DNA of 64,000 nt from the NCBI GenBank assembly GCA_965222725.1, contig OZ244969.1, positions 3,472,001 through 3,536,000 on the forward strand. The letters run 5' to 3'. Positions 43,170 through 52,479 of the stretch are shown here, in pieces. Every line of letters starts with the position of its first letter. Position 1 is the stretch's first letter. The DNA is from GCA-2748575 sp965222725 (GTDB lineage Bacteria > Pseudomonadota > Gammaproteobacteria > Pseudomonadales > Ketobacteraceae). The notes beneath the pieces are model-generated. The model ran no database searches. It was not told the DNA's origin and saw nothing but the letters and a program-made list of their open reading frames with translations. The position numbers were made by a program, and so were the translations under genes.

Positions 43170-45266
43170 TCAGATCTTGCTGCGTCGCAGATCTCTAATC
43201 AGAAAGCGCGCCGGGTGAATGGCCTGTAATACATCAGCGTCGATGGGTTGTGGTTCGTCAAGCAGATAGCTGGCGATTATTTCCGCTCCCAGTAATGAGG
43301 ACGTGATGCCGCGCGAGCCGTGGGCCAGATTTACATAGCAGCGGGGCAGGTACTGCCCTTGTGGATATGGCTTTTTTACCATGCCGCGGCGCAGGTCACC
43401 ATAATCTTCCAGAAACCTGGCAAGGTCCGGTGCCGGGCCGATCAGTGGCAAATAATCCGGACTCTGACAGCGAAAAGCCACGCGGCCCTTGTCTTTCGGG
43501 TATGGGTTTAATGGCAATGTGTCTGATTTAACGATTTCATCATAAAGCCAGGGCACTGATTTGCTGAAACTCGCCAGGTTTTTATGGTGATCCTCCGGGT
43601 AGAATTCAGTATCACTGCAATTGGGTTGAAAGGTGGCCCCCACGCAATGAAAGCCCTGCTTGGCCGGGGTAATATAGCCATCGTAATTCAGTGCATGCTT
43701 CAGACGCTGCTGACTGGTGTCTGTGGCCGGTACATAGGTAATCTGCCCCCGAACAGAGCGCAATGGCAGATGACTGAAAGATTCAAGCCCGGTGGCACCA
43801 AAACTGTTGGCTACCACAATAACATCGGCTTCTATCCATTCTGAGTTTTGCGATTTCGGTTTCAGGCCGGCCTGCCAATGATCCTGCAGCCAATGAATAT
43901 CCGTGACGGTGGTACCGTTTAAAAGACGGATGTTCGGATGGTCCAGGCATATCCGGCACCAGTCTGCCGGTGTCAGCCAGCCGCCTTTGCGCAGGAAAAA
44001 TCCACCCAGGTCACTGGGAAAACCCAGCAATTCACTGCAGGCCTCTGCATCAAGCGCAGATGCAAACGATTCCGGCCATAAACCGCTTTGCAACAGTTTT
44101 TCCTGCTCCTGCGTTTCTTTTTCGCTATAGGCCAGCCGCAGTACGCCATTAAGTCCATAGTCTTTACCGGGTTCCAGATCCGAATTGGGCAAGCGCTGTT
44201 CAAGCTGATGAACAGCAAACAGGTAGGCCTTCTGATAAAAGCGGTTTTGTGGCGTATCGAAAGGGCTCAGTTTGGTAAAGGTAATGCCAACCGGGTTTCC
44301 GGATGCTTCACTGGCAATCGCCGGGTGGCGATCTGCCACCGTTACTTGCAGGCCGCGCTCTGCCAGTGCCCGGGCAGTATTGCAGCCTGCCAGGCCGGCG
44401 CCAATCACCAGAGTGGATTTAACCGGGCTGTTCTGTGGGTTGGCAATACTGAACCAGGGCGCTTTACTCACCGGAAAAAGCGCCCTGTCGGCAGAATGGT
44501 TGCTTGCTGCTTGTGCGCGTAATTGGCCCACCAGCATATCTCTTTTTTGGCCGTATCCCCGGGCTTTTTTTACGTCAAAGCCGTTGGCCTGTAATCCCCG
44601 ACGCACCACGCCTGCCGCGGTAAAGGTCGCAAAGGTGGCTCCGTTGCCGCTCAGCTCAGCCATATGCTCAAACAGCCTGTCCTGCCACATGTCCGGGTTT
44701 TTGCTGGGAGCGAACCCGTCCAGATACCAGGCATCAGCACGCAGTTTCAACTGAGGCAGGGCATCCAGCACATCAGCAAACACCAGTGTCAGCCGTATGC
44801 GTAAAGCGGGGAATTCCAGCCGGTGGAAGCCGGGTACCAGTGGCGGATAAGCGGCGATCAGTTCATTGGTCAGCGAGGTCAGCTCCGGCCATTGCGCCAG
44901 GGCTTTGGCTAAATCCCCAGGTGCAATGGGGTACTTTTCGATAGATACAAAATGCAGCCAGGCGTTTTGCAGCGGGCTTTGCTGCCAGGCGTTGCAGGTG
45001 GCAAGAAAATTCAGACCGGTACCAAAACCGGTTTCCACAATGGTAAAGGCGGAGGATTCGTGATCGCGCATTTCCTGCCAGCGTTCCTCAATCCGGTTAC
45101 TCTGCAAAAACACATGGCGGGTTTCTTCAAGGCCGTTGGCTCTGGAGTAATACACATCGTCAAACACGGTGGAAACCGGTGCATCCTGTTCATTCCAGGT
45201 AATGCTTGCGGTGGTCAGGGTTTCTGCAAGGTGTTGATCTTTTCCGGGGCCGGTGGTTTTACTCAA
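43170..45266 (-). CDS. mnmC: Bifunctional tRNA wobble-uridine modification protein MnmC
   Basis: Makes the last two steps of mnm5s2U at tRNA position 34. The 698-residue protein has the N-terminal methyltransferase part, with VFDDVYYSRANGLEETRHVFL and the SAM motif VETGFGTGLNFL, and the C-terminal FAD oxidase part, with VIGAGLAGCNTARALAERG and a late AHGSRGITSS. Both halves are complete. The likely start is TTG (complement of 45264-45266); no ATG or GTG lies at a better place, and the start sits in a short tandem repeat (45261-45293). It converges on the GH105-like gene with a 23-bp gap. Confidence 0.95.
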   Translation of the reverse strand: MSKTTGPGKDQHLAETLTTASITWNEQDAPVSTVFDDVYYSRANGLEETRHVFLQSNRIEERWQEMRDHESSAFTIVETGFGTGLNFLATCNAWQQSPLQNAWLHFVSIEKYPIAPGDLAKALAQWPELTSLTNELIAAYPPLVPGFHRLEFPALRIRLTLVFADVLDALPQLKLRADAWYLDGFAPSKNPDMWQDRLFEHMAELSGNGATFATFTAAGVVRRGLQANGFDVKKARGYGQKRDMLVGQLRAQAASNHSADRALFPVSKAPWFSIANPQNSPVKSTLVIGAGLAGCNTARALAERGLQVTVADRHPAIASEASGNPVGITFTKLSPFDTPQNRFYQKAYLFAVHQLEQRLPNSDLEPGKDYGLNGVLRLAYSEKETQEQEKLLQSGLWPESFASALDAEACSELLGFPSDLGGFFLRKGGWLTPADWCRICLDHPNIRLLNGTTVTDIHWLQDHWQAGLKPKSQNSEWIEADVIVVANSFGATGLESFSHLPLRSVRGQITYVPATDTSQQRLKHALNYDGYITPAKQGFHCVGATFQPNCSDTEFYPEDHHKNLASFSKSVPWLYDEIVKSDTLPLNPYPKDKGRVAFRCQSPDYLPLIGPAPDLARFLEDYGDLRRGMVKKPYPQGQYLPRCYVNLAHGSRGITSSLLGAEIIASYLLDEPQPIDADVLQAIHPARFLIRDLRRSKI

Positions 45267-45293
45267 GGGAACTTCTCACTCAAGGGACTTCTC
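45261..45293. repeat. 17/16-bp tandem repeat over the mnmC start
   Basis: 45261-45277 and 45278-45293 are the same sequence except for one missing A. The TTG start of mnmC lies in the first copy and is duplicated, out of frame, in the second copy. Confidence 0.7.
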
Positions 45294-45305
45294 GTCGTTA
45301 CACTG

Positions 45306-45311
45306 TATAAT
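45306..45311 (+). promoter_or_regulatory. Candidate -10 box for the AEC transporter gene
   Basis: A perfect TATAAT preceded by TG lies 78 bp before the transporter start in the divergent gap with mnmC. No good -35 box is found at the usual distance. Confidence 0.35.
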
Positions 45312-45388
45312 GGCGCATTTTATCCGTTTACCGCCAATTTCCAACCAGGCCAGCTGAAAGAACGATGGCAGGCCTCCAAGGAGTGCAA

Positions 45389-46279
45389 GTGATAGCCAGC
45401 GTATTGCCCGTTATAGCCCCTATTTTTATCTGCGTGGGAATTGGCTATTTATGGAAGCTGCTGAATCAGCCCTTTGATACCCAGATGGTCAGCCGCCTGG
45501 TGATGACTGTTGGTGCACCGGCGCTGATTATTTCCACCTTGTCCAAAACGCCGATCTCTATCGCCACACTTCACCACATGCTCTGGGTGGTGGGCTTGTT
45601 GCTCGGGGGCTTTTTGCTGTTGGGTGTGTTGCTCCTCTGGTTGTTTCGCCTGGATATCCGCAGCTACATAGGTACGCTGGCATTTCCCAACGTGGGCAAC
45701 ATGGGGCTGCCGGTCTGTCTGTTTGCCTTTGGTGAAAAAGGCCTGGCCCTGGCGTTGGCATTATTTATGGTGCTGTCGGTGGCGCACTTCTCCCTGGGGA
45801 TTTTTCTGTTTGCCGGCGGCTCCATTGTGCGGGTGTTTACTTCCAATCCCATCATCTATTCCGTGGGCGCTGCGGTAGCCATGATATATACGGGTTTCGA
45901 TCTGCCTTCCTGGCTGGATCGCTCCCTGGATCTGATCGGTGGTTTCACTATTCCGTTAATGCTTCTCACCCTGGGTGTGTCTCTTGCGGGATTGAAAATT
46001 ACCTATCTGAAAGAAAGCATGATACTGGCCTTGCTCAGGCTGGGACTGGGTGTGGGCATTGGCTGGGCCGTGGTGGCCTTTACGGGCATAACCGGTGTAG
46101 AGCGGGGCGTCGTGCTGATTCAGGCGGCCATGCCAACGGCGGTGTTCAATTATATGTTTGCGCAACAGTATCAGCGTAATCCCCAGCAGGTTGCGGGCAT
46201 GGTGCTGATATCAACCCTGCTTGGATTTATCACTTTACCCTGGCTGTTACTTTGGGCTCAGGGGCAGCTTTTTGGTTAA
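45389..46279 (+). CDS. AEC-family transporter (auxin efflux carrier fold)
   Basis: 296 residues with about ten membrane helices in two halves. The first half has PIFICVGIGYLWK and LAFPNVGNMGLPVCLFAFG, the N-x-G-x-x-G/P crossover typical of AEC/BASS-like carriers; the second has MPTAVFNYMFAQQY. AEC proteins export or import organic anions such as malate or malonate; the substrate is not predictable. The GTG at 45389, five bases after AAGGAG, is preferred to the ATG at 45365, which lacks a clear site. Confidence 0.88.
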   Translation: MIASVLPVIAPIFICVGIGYLWKLLNQPFDTQMVSRLVMTVGAPALIISTLSKTPISIATLHHMLWVVGLLLGGFLLLGVLLLWLFRLDIRSYIGTLAFPNVGNMGLPVCLFAFGEKGLALALALFMVLSVAHFSLGIFLFAGGSIVRVFTSNPIIYSVGAAVAMIYTGFDLPSWLDRSLDLIGGFTIPLMLLTLGVSLAGLKITYLKESMILALLRLGLGVGIGWAVVAFTGITGVERGVVLIQAAMPTAVFNYMFAQQYQRNPQQVAGMVLISTLLGFITLPWLLLWAQGQLFG

Positions 46280-46818
46280 GGAATACCTGCAAAGATCCGG
46301 GTATGCCAAAAAGTATAGTCCGGTTATTGGCCCTTATATTCACTCGACTTCTAGGTCATTGTTTTTAGTGATTAAAAAGATATAGAAAAAGGAATTGTTC
46401 TCTAATCTTTTGGCATACGACCAACTTGGTAAAAAGTCACATTTCCGTAAGAAATCAGTTAAGGCGCTACCGAATATTACCTGAATCAGAGTACAATTGT
46501 TCGACAGTTTTCGAACGGGTGTTAATTCGAATCTGTAAACTTTTGCAACGTAAGTCTTTAATGGATATGGATTTTTCTTATGGTGTTATAAAAAGTCCGG
46601 GTTGTGGAATTGGCTAAACCAGCACTTTACATTGCGCAACAGATACTTACTAAAACTAAGTATAGTTAGTTGCAGGTTTGGACAACAATTCTGGCTAATG
46701 ATGGTTTGTGCCGAAAGCTATAAAATTCCTCCACCTTCGGCAGTCAGTCACACCGTCTTTGGTCCCGGTTGGGGACACACCTAAAAGAATAATTTTAATT
46801 TCGGGGTTGATGGGTACA
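46280..46818. other. AT-rich intergenic region upstream of LuxR-type gene
   Basis: About 540 bp with lower GC than the flanking genes and no convincing gene; the short open frames have no family resemblance and no ribosome sites. It holds a dyad AACTAA-N6-TTAGTT at 46654-46671, a possible operator, and a TATAAA around 46588. The AT-richness may mark the promoter of the regulator. Confidence 0.4.
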
Positions 46819-47436
46819 ATGAAAACAATAATCGCAGACCATAATGGTCTTAGTCGGGAAGGTCTCAAATCTCTTTTAAATAAACTCAACGCAGGATCCG
46901 AATGTATAGAAGCTGATGACTTTCAGTCGGTCATGGGGCTTCTGGTGGAACATCATGATGTGGGGCTGCTTGTCGCAGAGCTGAAGGTGGTATCGCCCTC
47001 GGGCCTGGAAGATCTGCAGATGCTGAAAGAGCGCTGGCCTCACCTGAACATTGCGTTAATGACCGAAAGCCAGGACATTATCACCATGCGTGATGCGTTC
47101 TCTATCGGTGTAGTGGGTTACTTGCTGAAATCCGAATCTACCGTGGTGCTGGAGCAGGCGTTCAAACTGATTCTGGCCGGTGGTGTGTATGTATCGGAAC
47201 GTTTTATCTGCGAACCCATGATTGAAACTGAAAACCATGTGCTGGATACACTGACACCGCGTCAGAAACAGGTGCTGGAACTGCTGGCGGACGGGCTTTC
47301 CAACAAGGAAATCGGACGTTTGCTGGCGTTGGCCGAAGGCACGGTAAAAGCGCATGTGGCTGCATTACTGAAAGTGATTGGCGTGAAAAACAGAACTCAG
47401 GCTGCAAACTGGGCACGGGACAGAAACCTGGTGTAA
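46819..47436 (+). CDS. LuxR/NarL-type regulator with Glu in place of the phospho-acceptor Asp
   Basis: 205 residues from the ATG at 46819 (an ATG at 46810 is equally possible; the frame extends further but the receiver begins here). The receiver domain opens TIIADHNGLSREGLKSLL, and the position of the usual phosphorylated Asp is Glu54 in LLVAELKVV, while the late Lys in GYLLKSES is kept. The C-terminal LuxR helix-turn-helix is normal: LTPRQKQVLELLADGLSNKEIGRLLALAEGTVKAHV (given here in two overlapping parts of one motif, LTPRQKQVL and GTVKAHV). It may act without phosphorylation or stay in an active-like state. The gene downstream is a sensor cyclase. Target genes unknown. Confidence 0.9.
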   Translation: MKTIIADHNGLSREGLKSLLNKLNAGSECIEADDFQSVMGLLVEHHDVGLLVAELKVVSPSGLEDLQMLKERWPHLNIALMTESQDIITMRDAFSIGVVGYLLKSESTVVLEQAFKLILAGGVYVSERFICEPMIETENHVLDTLTPRQKQVLELLADGLSNKEIGRLLALAEGTVKAHVAALLKVIGVKNRTQAANWARDRNLV

Positions 47437-47557
47437 TGTGGGAATAAACCGCTCCGGTTTGCTGAACAATAACGACACGCCAACGCAGTACTTTTATGGG
47501 TAATCTTGACAATTCGCTGGCGAATTGATTGAGCGGCCCCTGATCCTGATGAGGTCC

Positions 47558-47595
47558 AAAATCCGGGAACCAATGCTAAACGGCTCCCGGGTTTT
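47558..47595 (+). terminator. Probable terminator after LuxR-type gene
   Basis: A 14-position stem (47558-47571 with 47582-47595) with one mismatch and one G-U pair has a 10-base loop and ends in a short T run, just before the ribosome site of the next gene. Confidence 0.6.
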
Positions 47596-47609
47596 AATTG
47601 GGAAAAAGA

Positions 47610-49622
47610 ATGAAAAAGAGAGCGCATGTCACAAGCCGGGAAGGCCCGCAGTCTTATGAAGGCCGCCTGCGTTATCAGGTTGCCTCGTTACCTGGATCAA
47701 TACTGAGCACGGTAGTGGCAGCTGTGCGTGCGCTTGCGTATCTTCTGCCAGCCTTGTTCTTATTCAGTCTTCCTGCCCAGGCATTCGAGGCTGCAAATAC
47801 CGCCAACACGCATCACATTACCGACCAGGCAAGATCCTTTAATCTGGATAACCAGTATTTCTATTACCCCGACTCTTCCCGCCAGCTGACCATTGAAGAT
47901 GTGATGCATCGTTTCAATCCGGATAACTGGCTGCTGAAAGATGGCGGCAACCTGGAATGGAAATATTCCGAAGATGCTGTCTGGTACCGGTTTGATATTC
48001 AGGCAGACAATAAAACCCCGTTGGATTATGTACTGGAAGTGGTATCACCGTTTGCCGATCGTATCGACTTCTATCACGTCAAGTATGACCAATACAGTGA
48101 TCCCTTTATCTACAACTATGCAGCCGGTGGCGATCAGGTTCCAAGGGAAGAAAAATACCTGAACAGTCGCAATCCGGTGTTCCCCCTGCAACTGGAGCCG
48201 GGTTCCCGCAATACCGTTATCATGCGCCTTGAAACCACCAGTGCGCTGATTGTTCCGATTAACCTGATGGAAGAACGTACTTACCGGGAGCTGGAGGAAA
48301 AAGCCCAGGCCTATCTGGGTGTGCTGTTTGGTTTTATGTTGGTAATGGCCATTTACAATACTGTGATCTGGCTGTTTCTGCGGGAAAAAACCTTCGCCTA
48401 CTATGTGTTCTATGTGTTGTTCGCTCTTGGCTATCAGATGGCCCTGACGGGTTTCGGTACACACTATATCTGGGGTGGTTCCCACTGGTTTACACAAAAC
48501 GGAATTACCTTGCTGGTCTCCGCAGCCTTTATGTTTGGCGGCTTGTTCGTGATGGAATTTCTGTCACTGAAAAACAATGCACCGCGGCTCCACAGTATTG
48601 CGATTGCCATGGTGGGGGTCTATGCGGGATTTGTGGTGTTCAGCTTGTTCATGCCTGAGTCCTTCCTGGTTCCCATACTGCAGCCGCTGGGTATTATCGC
48701 CAGTATGCTGGTGCTCTTCACCGGTATTTATTTGTGGCGCCAGGGCAGTGTCTGGGCCAAGTACCTGACCATTTCCTGGGGTGTGCTGATCATTGGCACC
48801 ATTACCTACACCATGATGTTGCTGGGTATTATTGAACGGAATCCTGTTACCGAGTATTTGCAATGTGCCGGTTTTGCCATTGAAGTCAGCCTGCTTTCCA
48901 TTGCTCTGGCAGCCCGTATGAATCAGGAGCGCCAAGCCAAGCGATTTGCGATGGAAACCGCACTGGACCTGGCCCACCGGGTGAATACCGCCAATCAGGA
49001 AAAGCTGCTGATTCAGCGTCAGGCGAATCTGGAACTGGAAGAAAAGGTTAACCGCAAAACCATGGAGCTGCGTCAGGCTATGGACGAGTTGTCTGACGCC
49101 AATCGCCAGCTGGAAGAAATTTCCGTCAAGGATTCGTTAACCGGTTTGTACAATCGTCGTTATTTTGATGAATACTTTCCCAGTCAGTATCGCAACTGCT
49201 CGTTACTGGGCAAGCCCATATCGGTATTGGTGATTGATATCGATTACTTCAAAAAAATAAATGATGTGCACGGGCATCTGGCGGGGGATGAGTGTTTAAA
49301 AACCATCGCCAAAGTCATTACCTCAGCCGACCAGCGTGAAGACGATAAGATTATCCGCTTTGGTGGCGAGGAGTTTATTATCGTGTTGCCCAATACCAAT
49401 GCTGAAGGTGCCAACAGCGTGGCAGAACGTATGCGGCAGATGGTAGAGAAAACCCTGTTTGTTACCAATGGCAGGCGCATTCCGTTAACCGTCAGTGTGG
49501 GCGTGGCTGCCCTGGTTCCCACCAGCAGCCAGCCGCCGGAATCCATTCTGATAAAAGCTGACAATGCCCTTTACGAAGCCAAACGTTCCGGTCGCAACTG
49601 CGTAAAAATCGCATCTGCCTGA
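47610..49622 (+). CDS. 7TMR-DISM diguanylate cyclase
   Basis: 670 residues from the ATG at 47610 after GGGAAAAAGA. A membrane or signal segment near residues 30-52 is followed by a 7TMR-DISMED2 domain (about 75-205), a seven-helix DISM membrane domain (about 215-420), a coiled coil (about 440-495) and a GGDEF domain. The active-site motif is GGEEF at about residues 585-589, and REDD five residues before it fits the product-binding I-site RxxD, so this should be an active, feedback-inhibited cyclase. Same sensor type as the two kinases at 18.7 and 22.3 kb. Confidence 0.93.
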   Translation: MKKRAHVTSREGPQSYEGRLRYQVASLPGSILSTVVAAVRALAYLLPALFLFSLPAQAFEAANTANTHHITDQARSFNLDNQYFYYPDSSRQLTIEDVMHRFNPDNWLLKDGGNLEWKYSEDAVWYRFDIQADNKTPLDYVLEVVSPFADRIDFYHVKYDQYSDPFIYNYAAGGDQVPREEKYLNSRNPVFPLQLEPGSRNTVIMRLETTSALIVPINLMEERTYRELEEKAQAYLGVLFGFMLVMAIYNTVIWLFLREKTFAYYVFYVLFALGYQMALTGFGTHYIWGGSHWFTQNGITLLVSAAFMFGGLFVMEFLSLKNNAPRLHSIAIAMVGVYAGFVVFSLFMPESFLVPILQPLGIIASMLVLFTGIYLWRQGSVWAKYLTISWGVLIIGTITYTMMLLGIIERNPVTEYLQCAGFAIEVSLLSIALAARMNQERQAKRFAMETALDLAHRVNTANQEKLLIQRQANLELEEKVNRKTMELRQAMDELSDANRQLEEISVKDSLTGLYNRRYFDEYFPSQYRNCSLLGKPISVLVIDIDYFKKINDVHGHLAGDECLKTIAKVITSADQREDDKIIRFGGEEFIIVLPNTNAEGANSVAERMRQMVEKTLFVTNGRRIPLTVSVGVAALVPTSSQPPESILIKADNALYEAKRSGRNCVKIASA

Positions 49623-49694
49623 CAGCGCCCCTCATTCGCATTCAAAATCCAAATCGAGTATGGTAATTACTCCATATCGCAGGGAGTAATCGCC

Positions 49695-52349
49695 GTGTCG
49701 GAATCAGATCTTTCGCAAGCTTTACGGGATGATGTACGCCTTTTAGGTGATTTGTTAGGCAAAACCTTACGGGATCAGGAAGGGCCCTGGTTGCTGGAAC
49801 TGGTAGAGGATATCCGCCAGCTGGCCAAGGATACCCGGGCAGGCAAAAAAAGCAGCACCCAGTTTTTGGTGGAAAAGCTGGCCTCGCTGGATGACAACCA
49901 GCTGATACTGGTTGCCCGCGCTTTCAGCCAGTTTTTAAACCTTTCCAACATTGCCGAGCAGTACCACCGGGTGCGCCACCGCCGCGAACGCCAGCGAGCC
50001 GGGGTACAGGTAGAAAGCACGCTGGAAGAGCTGATTCCCCGCCTGGCTAAAGAAGGCTATACCCAGCAACAGATCCACGAAACCCTGGCGCAACTCGATA
50101 TCGAGTTGGTGCTAACTGCCCACCCCACTGAAGTTACCCGCCGGACCTTTATCCGCAAATACGATGAGATCAACGACAGTCTGGAAAGTCTCGACCGGTT
50201 GAAGCTGTCCCCTTATGAAAGGCATCTGGAAATTGAGCGTTTGCGTCGTGAAATTGCCGCTGCCTGGCGTACCGACGAAATCCGCAGTGAACGGCCTACA
50301 CCTGTCGATGAAGCTCGCTGGGGATTTGTTACTATCGAACAAACCTTGTGGCAGGCTATTCCTGATTTTCTCCGGGAGATGGATCAGATTCTGGCAGAGC
50401 AGGGCCTGGATCCGTTGCCTATCGATACCATTCCTATCCGGTTTGCGTCCTGGATGGGGGGCGACCGCGACGGTAACCCGAATGTCACCGCTTTTGTCAC
50501 TGAGCGGGTGATTCTGTTGGCACGCTGGATGGCGGTGGATCTGATCGATCGTGATATACAGGAACTGCATGGCGAGCTGTCCATGAATCAGTGCAATCAG
50601 GCGCTGCGGGAATTTATCAGCAGCGACAGCAATGAACCTTACCGGGAGCTGATGAAACAGCTGCGGTCCAGACTGGATGAGCAGCGCAACTGGCTGGAAG
50701 CCAAACTCAATCACGAACTGGTCAGCAAGGAGCAACCCGTCAAAACAGTGGATGAACTCATCGATCCACTGATGCTCTGTTACGACTCCCTCTGCGAGCT
50801 GGGTATGCGGGTGGTGGCCGACGGTTGCCTCAAGGATACCTTGCGTCGCCTGCACTGTTTTGGTCTGAATCTGGTGAAGCTGGATATTCGTCAGGAATCC
50901 ACCCGCCATGCGGATGTGATCAACACCATTACCGAATACCTGAACATCGGCAGTTATCAGGACTGGAGCGAAGAACAGAAACAAGACTTTCTGCTGAAGG
51001 AGCTCACCAGCAAGCGGCCGCTGATTCCCCAGGGAATGCCGGCATCGGACGATGTGCGTGAAGTGCTGGATACCTTCGCCATGCTGGCCAAACAGCCTTA
51101 CGCCGCGCTGGGGGCTTATGTGATTTCCATGGCTACCTACCCGTCGGATGTGCTTTCCGTACTGCTGCTGCAGAAAGAAGCGGGTATGAAACAGTTTATG
51201 CGGGTCGTACCTTTGTTCGAAACCCTGGACGACCTGAAAGGTGCACCGGATGCCATGCACCGGCTGCTGTCGGTTGAAGCTTACCGCGACATTATTCAGG
51301 GAGAACAGGAGGTGATGATCGGTTATTCCGATTCCGCCAAGGATGCCGGTTTTCTGGCCGCCAGCTGGCAGCAGTATCAGGCCCAGGAGCAGCTACTGGC
51401 CGTGAGTAAGGAGTTTGACGTGCACCTTACCCTGTTCCATGGTCGCGGCGGTTCTGCCAGCCGGGGAGGGGCGCCCTTTCACGAGGCGATTCTGTCCCAG
51501 CCTCCGGGTACGGTGAACGGCTCCCTGCGGGTGACCGAGCAGGGGGAAATGATCCGCTACAAATTCAGCCCCCTCGGCGTGGCGATACGTACCCTGGAAA
51601 TGTTTGTGTCGGCCACCCTGGAGGCCACTCTGGCACCTCAGGATCCCCCCAAACCGGAATGGCGGGATCTGATGGACTATCTTGCCGGGAATGCCCTGCA
51701 GGCCTACCGCGGTGTGGTGCGGGAGGACGAGCGCTTTATTCCCTATTTCCGTGAAGCGACGCCGGAGCAGGAGCTGCAACGCCTGCCGCTGGGCAGCCGC
51801 CCCGCCAAGCGCAAACCCACCGGCGGCGTGGAATCCCTGCGGGCCATCCCCTGGGTATTTGCCTGGACCCAGATGCGTCTGCTGCTCACCGCCTGGCTGG
51901 GTACAGACGCTGCCCTGAAGGCGGCTTTTGGTGACGGCAAGACCTTCGCCCTGCAGGAGATGCAGCAGCAGTGGCCCTATTTCAATATGGTGATCGGCAT
52001 GCTGGAAATGGTACTGGCCAAGGCCGACCCCACTATTGCCCAGTATTACGAACAGCGCCTGTCCAGCAGCGAGTACCGTTCCCTGGGGGCGGAATTGCGC
52101 TCCCGCCTGAACGAAACCATCGACCTGACCAAGGCTCTGACGGGGCATACTACCCTGTTGCAGAATAACCGTACGATTCAGGCGTCTATTCAGGTGCGCA
52201 ATCCCTATCTGGATCCTCTGCATGTGCTGCAGGTGGAACTGATGCGCCGCACCCGTGAGGCAGAGGAGCGGGGCGAGCAGCCACCGGACCCGAAAGCCCT
52301 GATGATCACGGTGGCCGGCATCGCAGCGGGTATGCGCAATACCGGTTAG
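49695..52349 (+). CDS. ppc: Phosphoenolpyruvate carboxylase
   Basis: Replenishes oxaloacetate by carboxylating phosphoenolpyruvate. The 884-residue protein is of normal length. It has the catalytic His near residue 143 in LTAHPTEVTRRT, the active-site SWMGGDRDGNPNV, GYSDSAKDAGFLAASW, the FHGRGGSASRGG loop, and the C-terminal MRNTG ending shared by nearly all members. The GTG start follows AGGGAGTAATC. Single-gene unit with no linked pathway genes. Confidence 0.98.
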   Translation: MSESDLSQALRDDVRLLGDLLGKTLRDQEGPWLLELVEDIRQLAKDTRAGKKSSTQFLVEKLASLDDNQLILVARAFSQFLNLSNIAEQYHRVRHRRERQRAGVQVESTLEELIPRLAKEGYTQQQIHETLAQLDIELVLTAHPTEVTRRTFIRKYDEINDSLESLDRLKLSPYERHLEIERLRREIAAAWRTDEIRSERPTPVDEARWGFVTIEQTLWQAIPDFLREMDQILAEQGLDPLPIDTIPIRFASWMGGDRDGNPNVTAFVTERVILLARWMAVDLIDRDIQELHGELSMNQCNQALREFISSDSNEPYRELMKQLRSRLDEQRNWLEAKLNHELVSKEQPVKTVDELIDPLMLCYDSLCELGMRVVADGCLKDTLRRLHCFGLNLVKLDIRQESTRHADVINTITEYLNIGSYQDWSEEQKQDFLLKELTSKRPLIPQGMPASDDVREVLDTFAMLAKQPYAALGAYVISMATYPSDVLSVLLLQKEAGMKQFMRVVPLFETLDDLKGAPDAMHRLLSVEAYRDIIQGEQEVMIGYSDSAKDAGFLAASWQQYQAQEQLLAVSKEFDVHLTLFHGRGGSASRGGAPFHEAILSQPPGTVNGSLRVTEQGEMIRYKFSPLGVAIRTLEMFVSATLEATLAPQDPPKPEWRDLMDYLAGNALQAYRGVVREDERFIPYFREATPEQELQRLPLGSRPAKRKPTGGVESLRAIPWVFAWTQMRLLLTAWLGTDAALKAAFGDGKTFALQEMQQQWPYFNMVIGMLEMVLAKADPTIAQYYEQRLSSSEYRSLGAELRSRLNETIDLTKALTGHTTLLQNNRTIQASIQVRNPYLDPLHVLQVELMRRTREAEERGEQPPDPKALMITVAGIAAGMRNTG

Positions 52350-52479
52350 GTTGCAATTCCATACCACACTGGTTGTATTTTGGCTGGGGGCTTGGTTTAA
52401 TCCGGGCCCTCAGCGTTATGGAACCCGGGTCAGACAATGGGGTCTGATGGGTATCCAGCCGACAGGAGTTAGAGAGTTT

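Noticed and set aside
46426..46617. 63-codon open frame in the AT-rich gap
   Set aside because: No ribosome site and no protein-like pattern.
50112..51260. A 382-codon minus-strand frame under ppc
   Set aside because: Shadow of ppc, with no recognisable domain.
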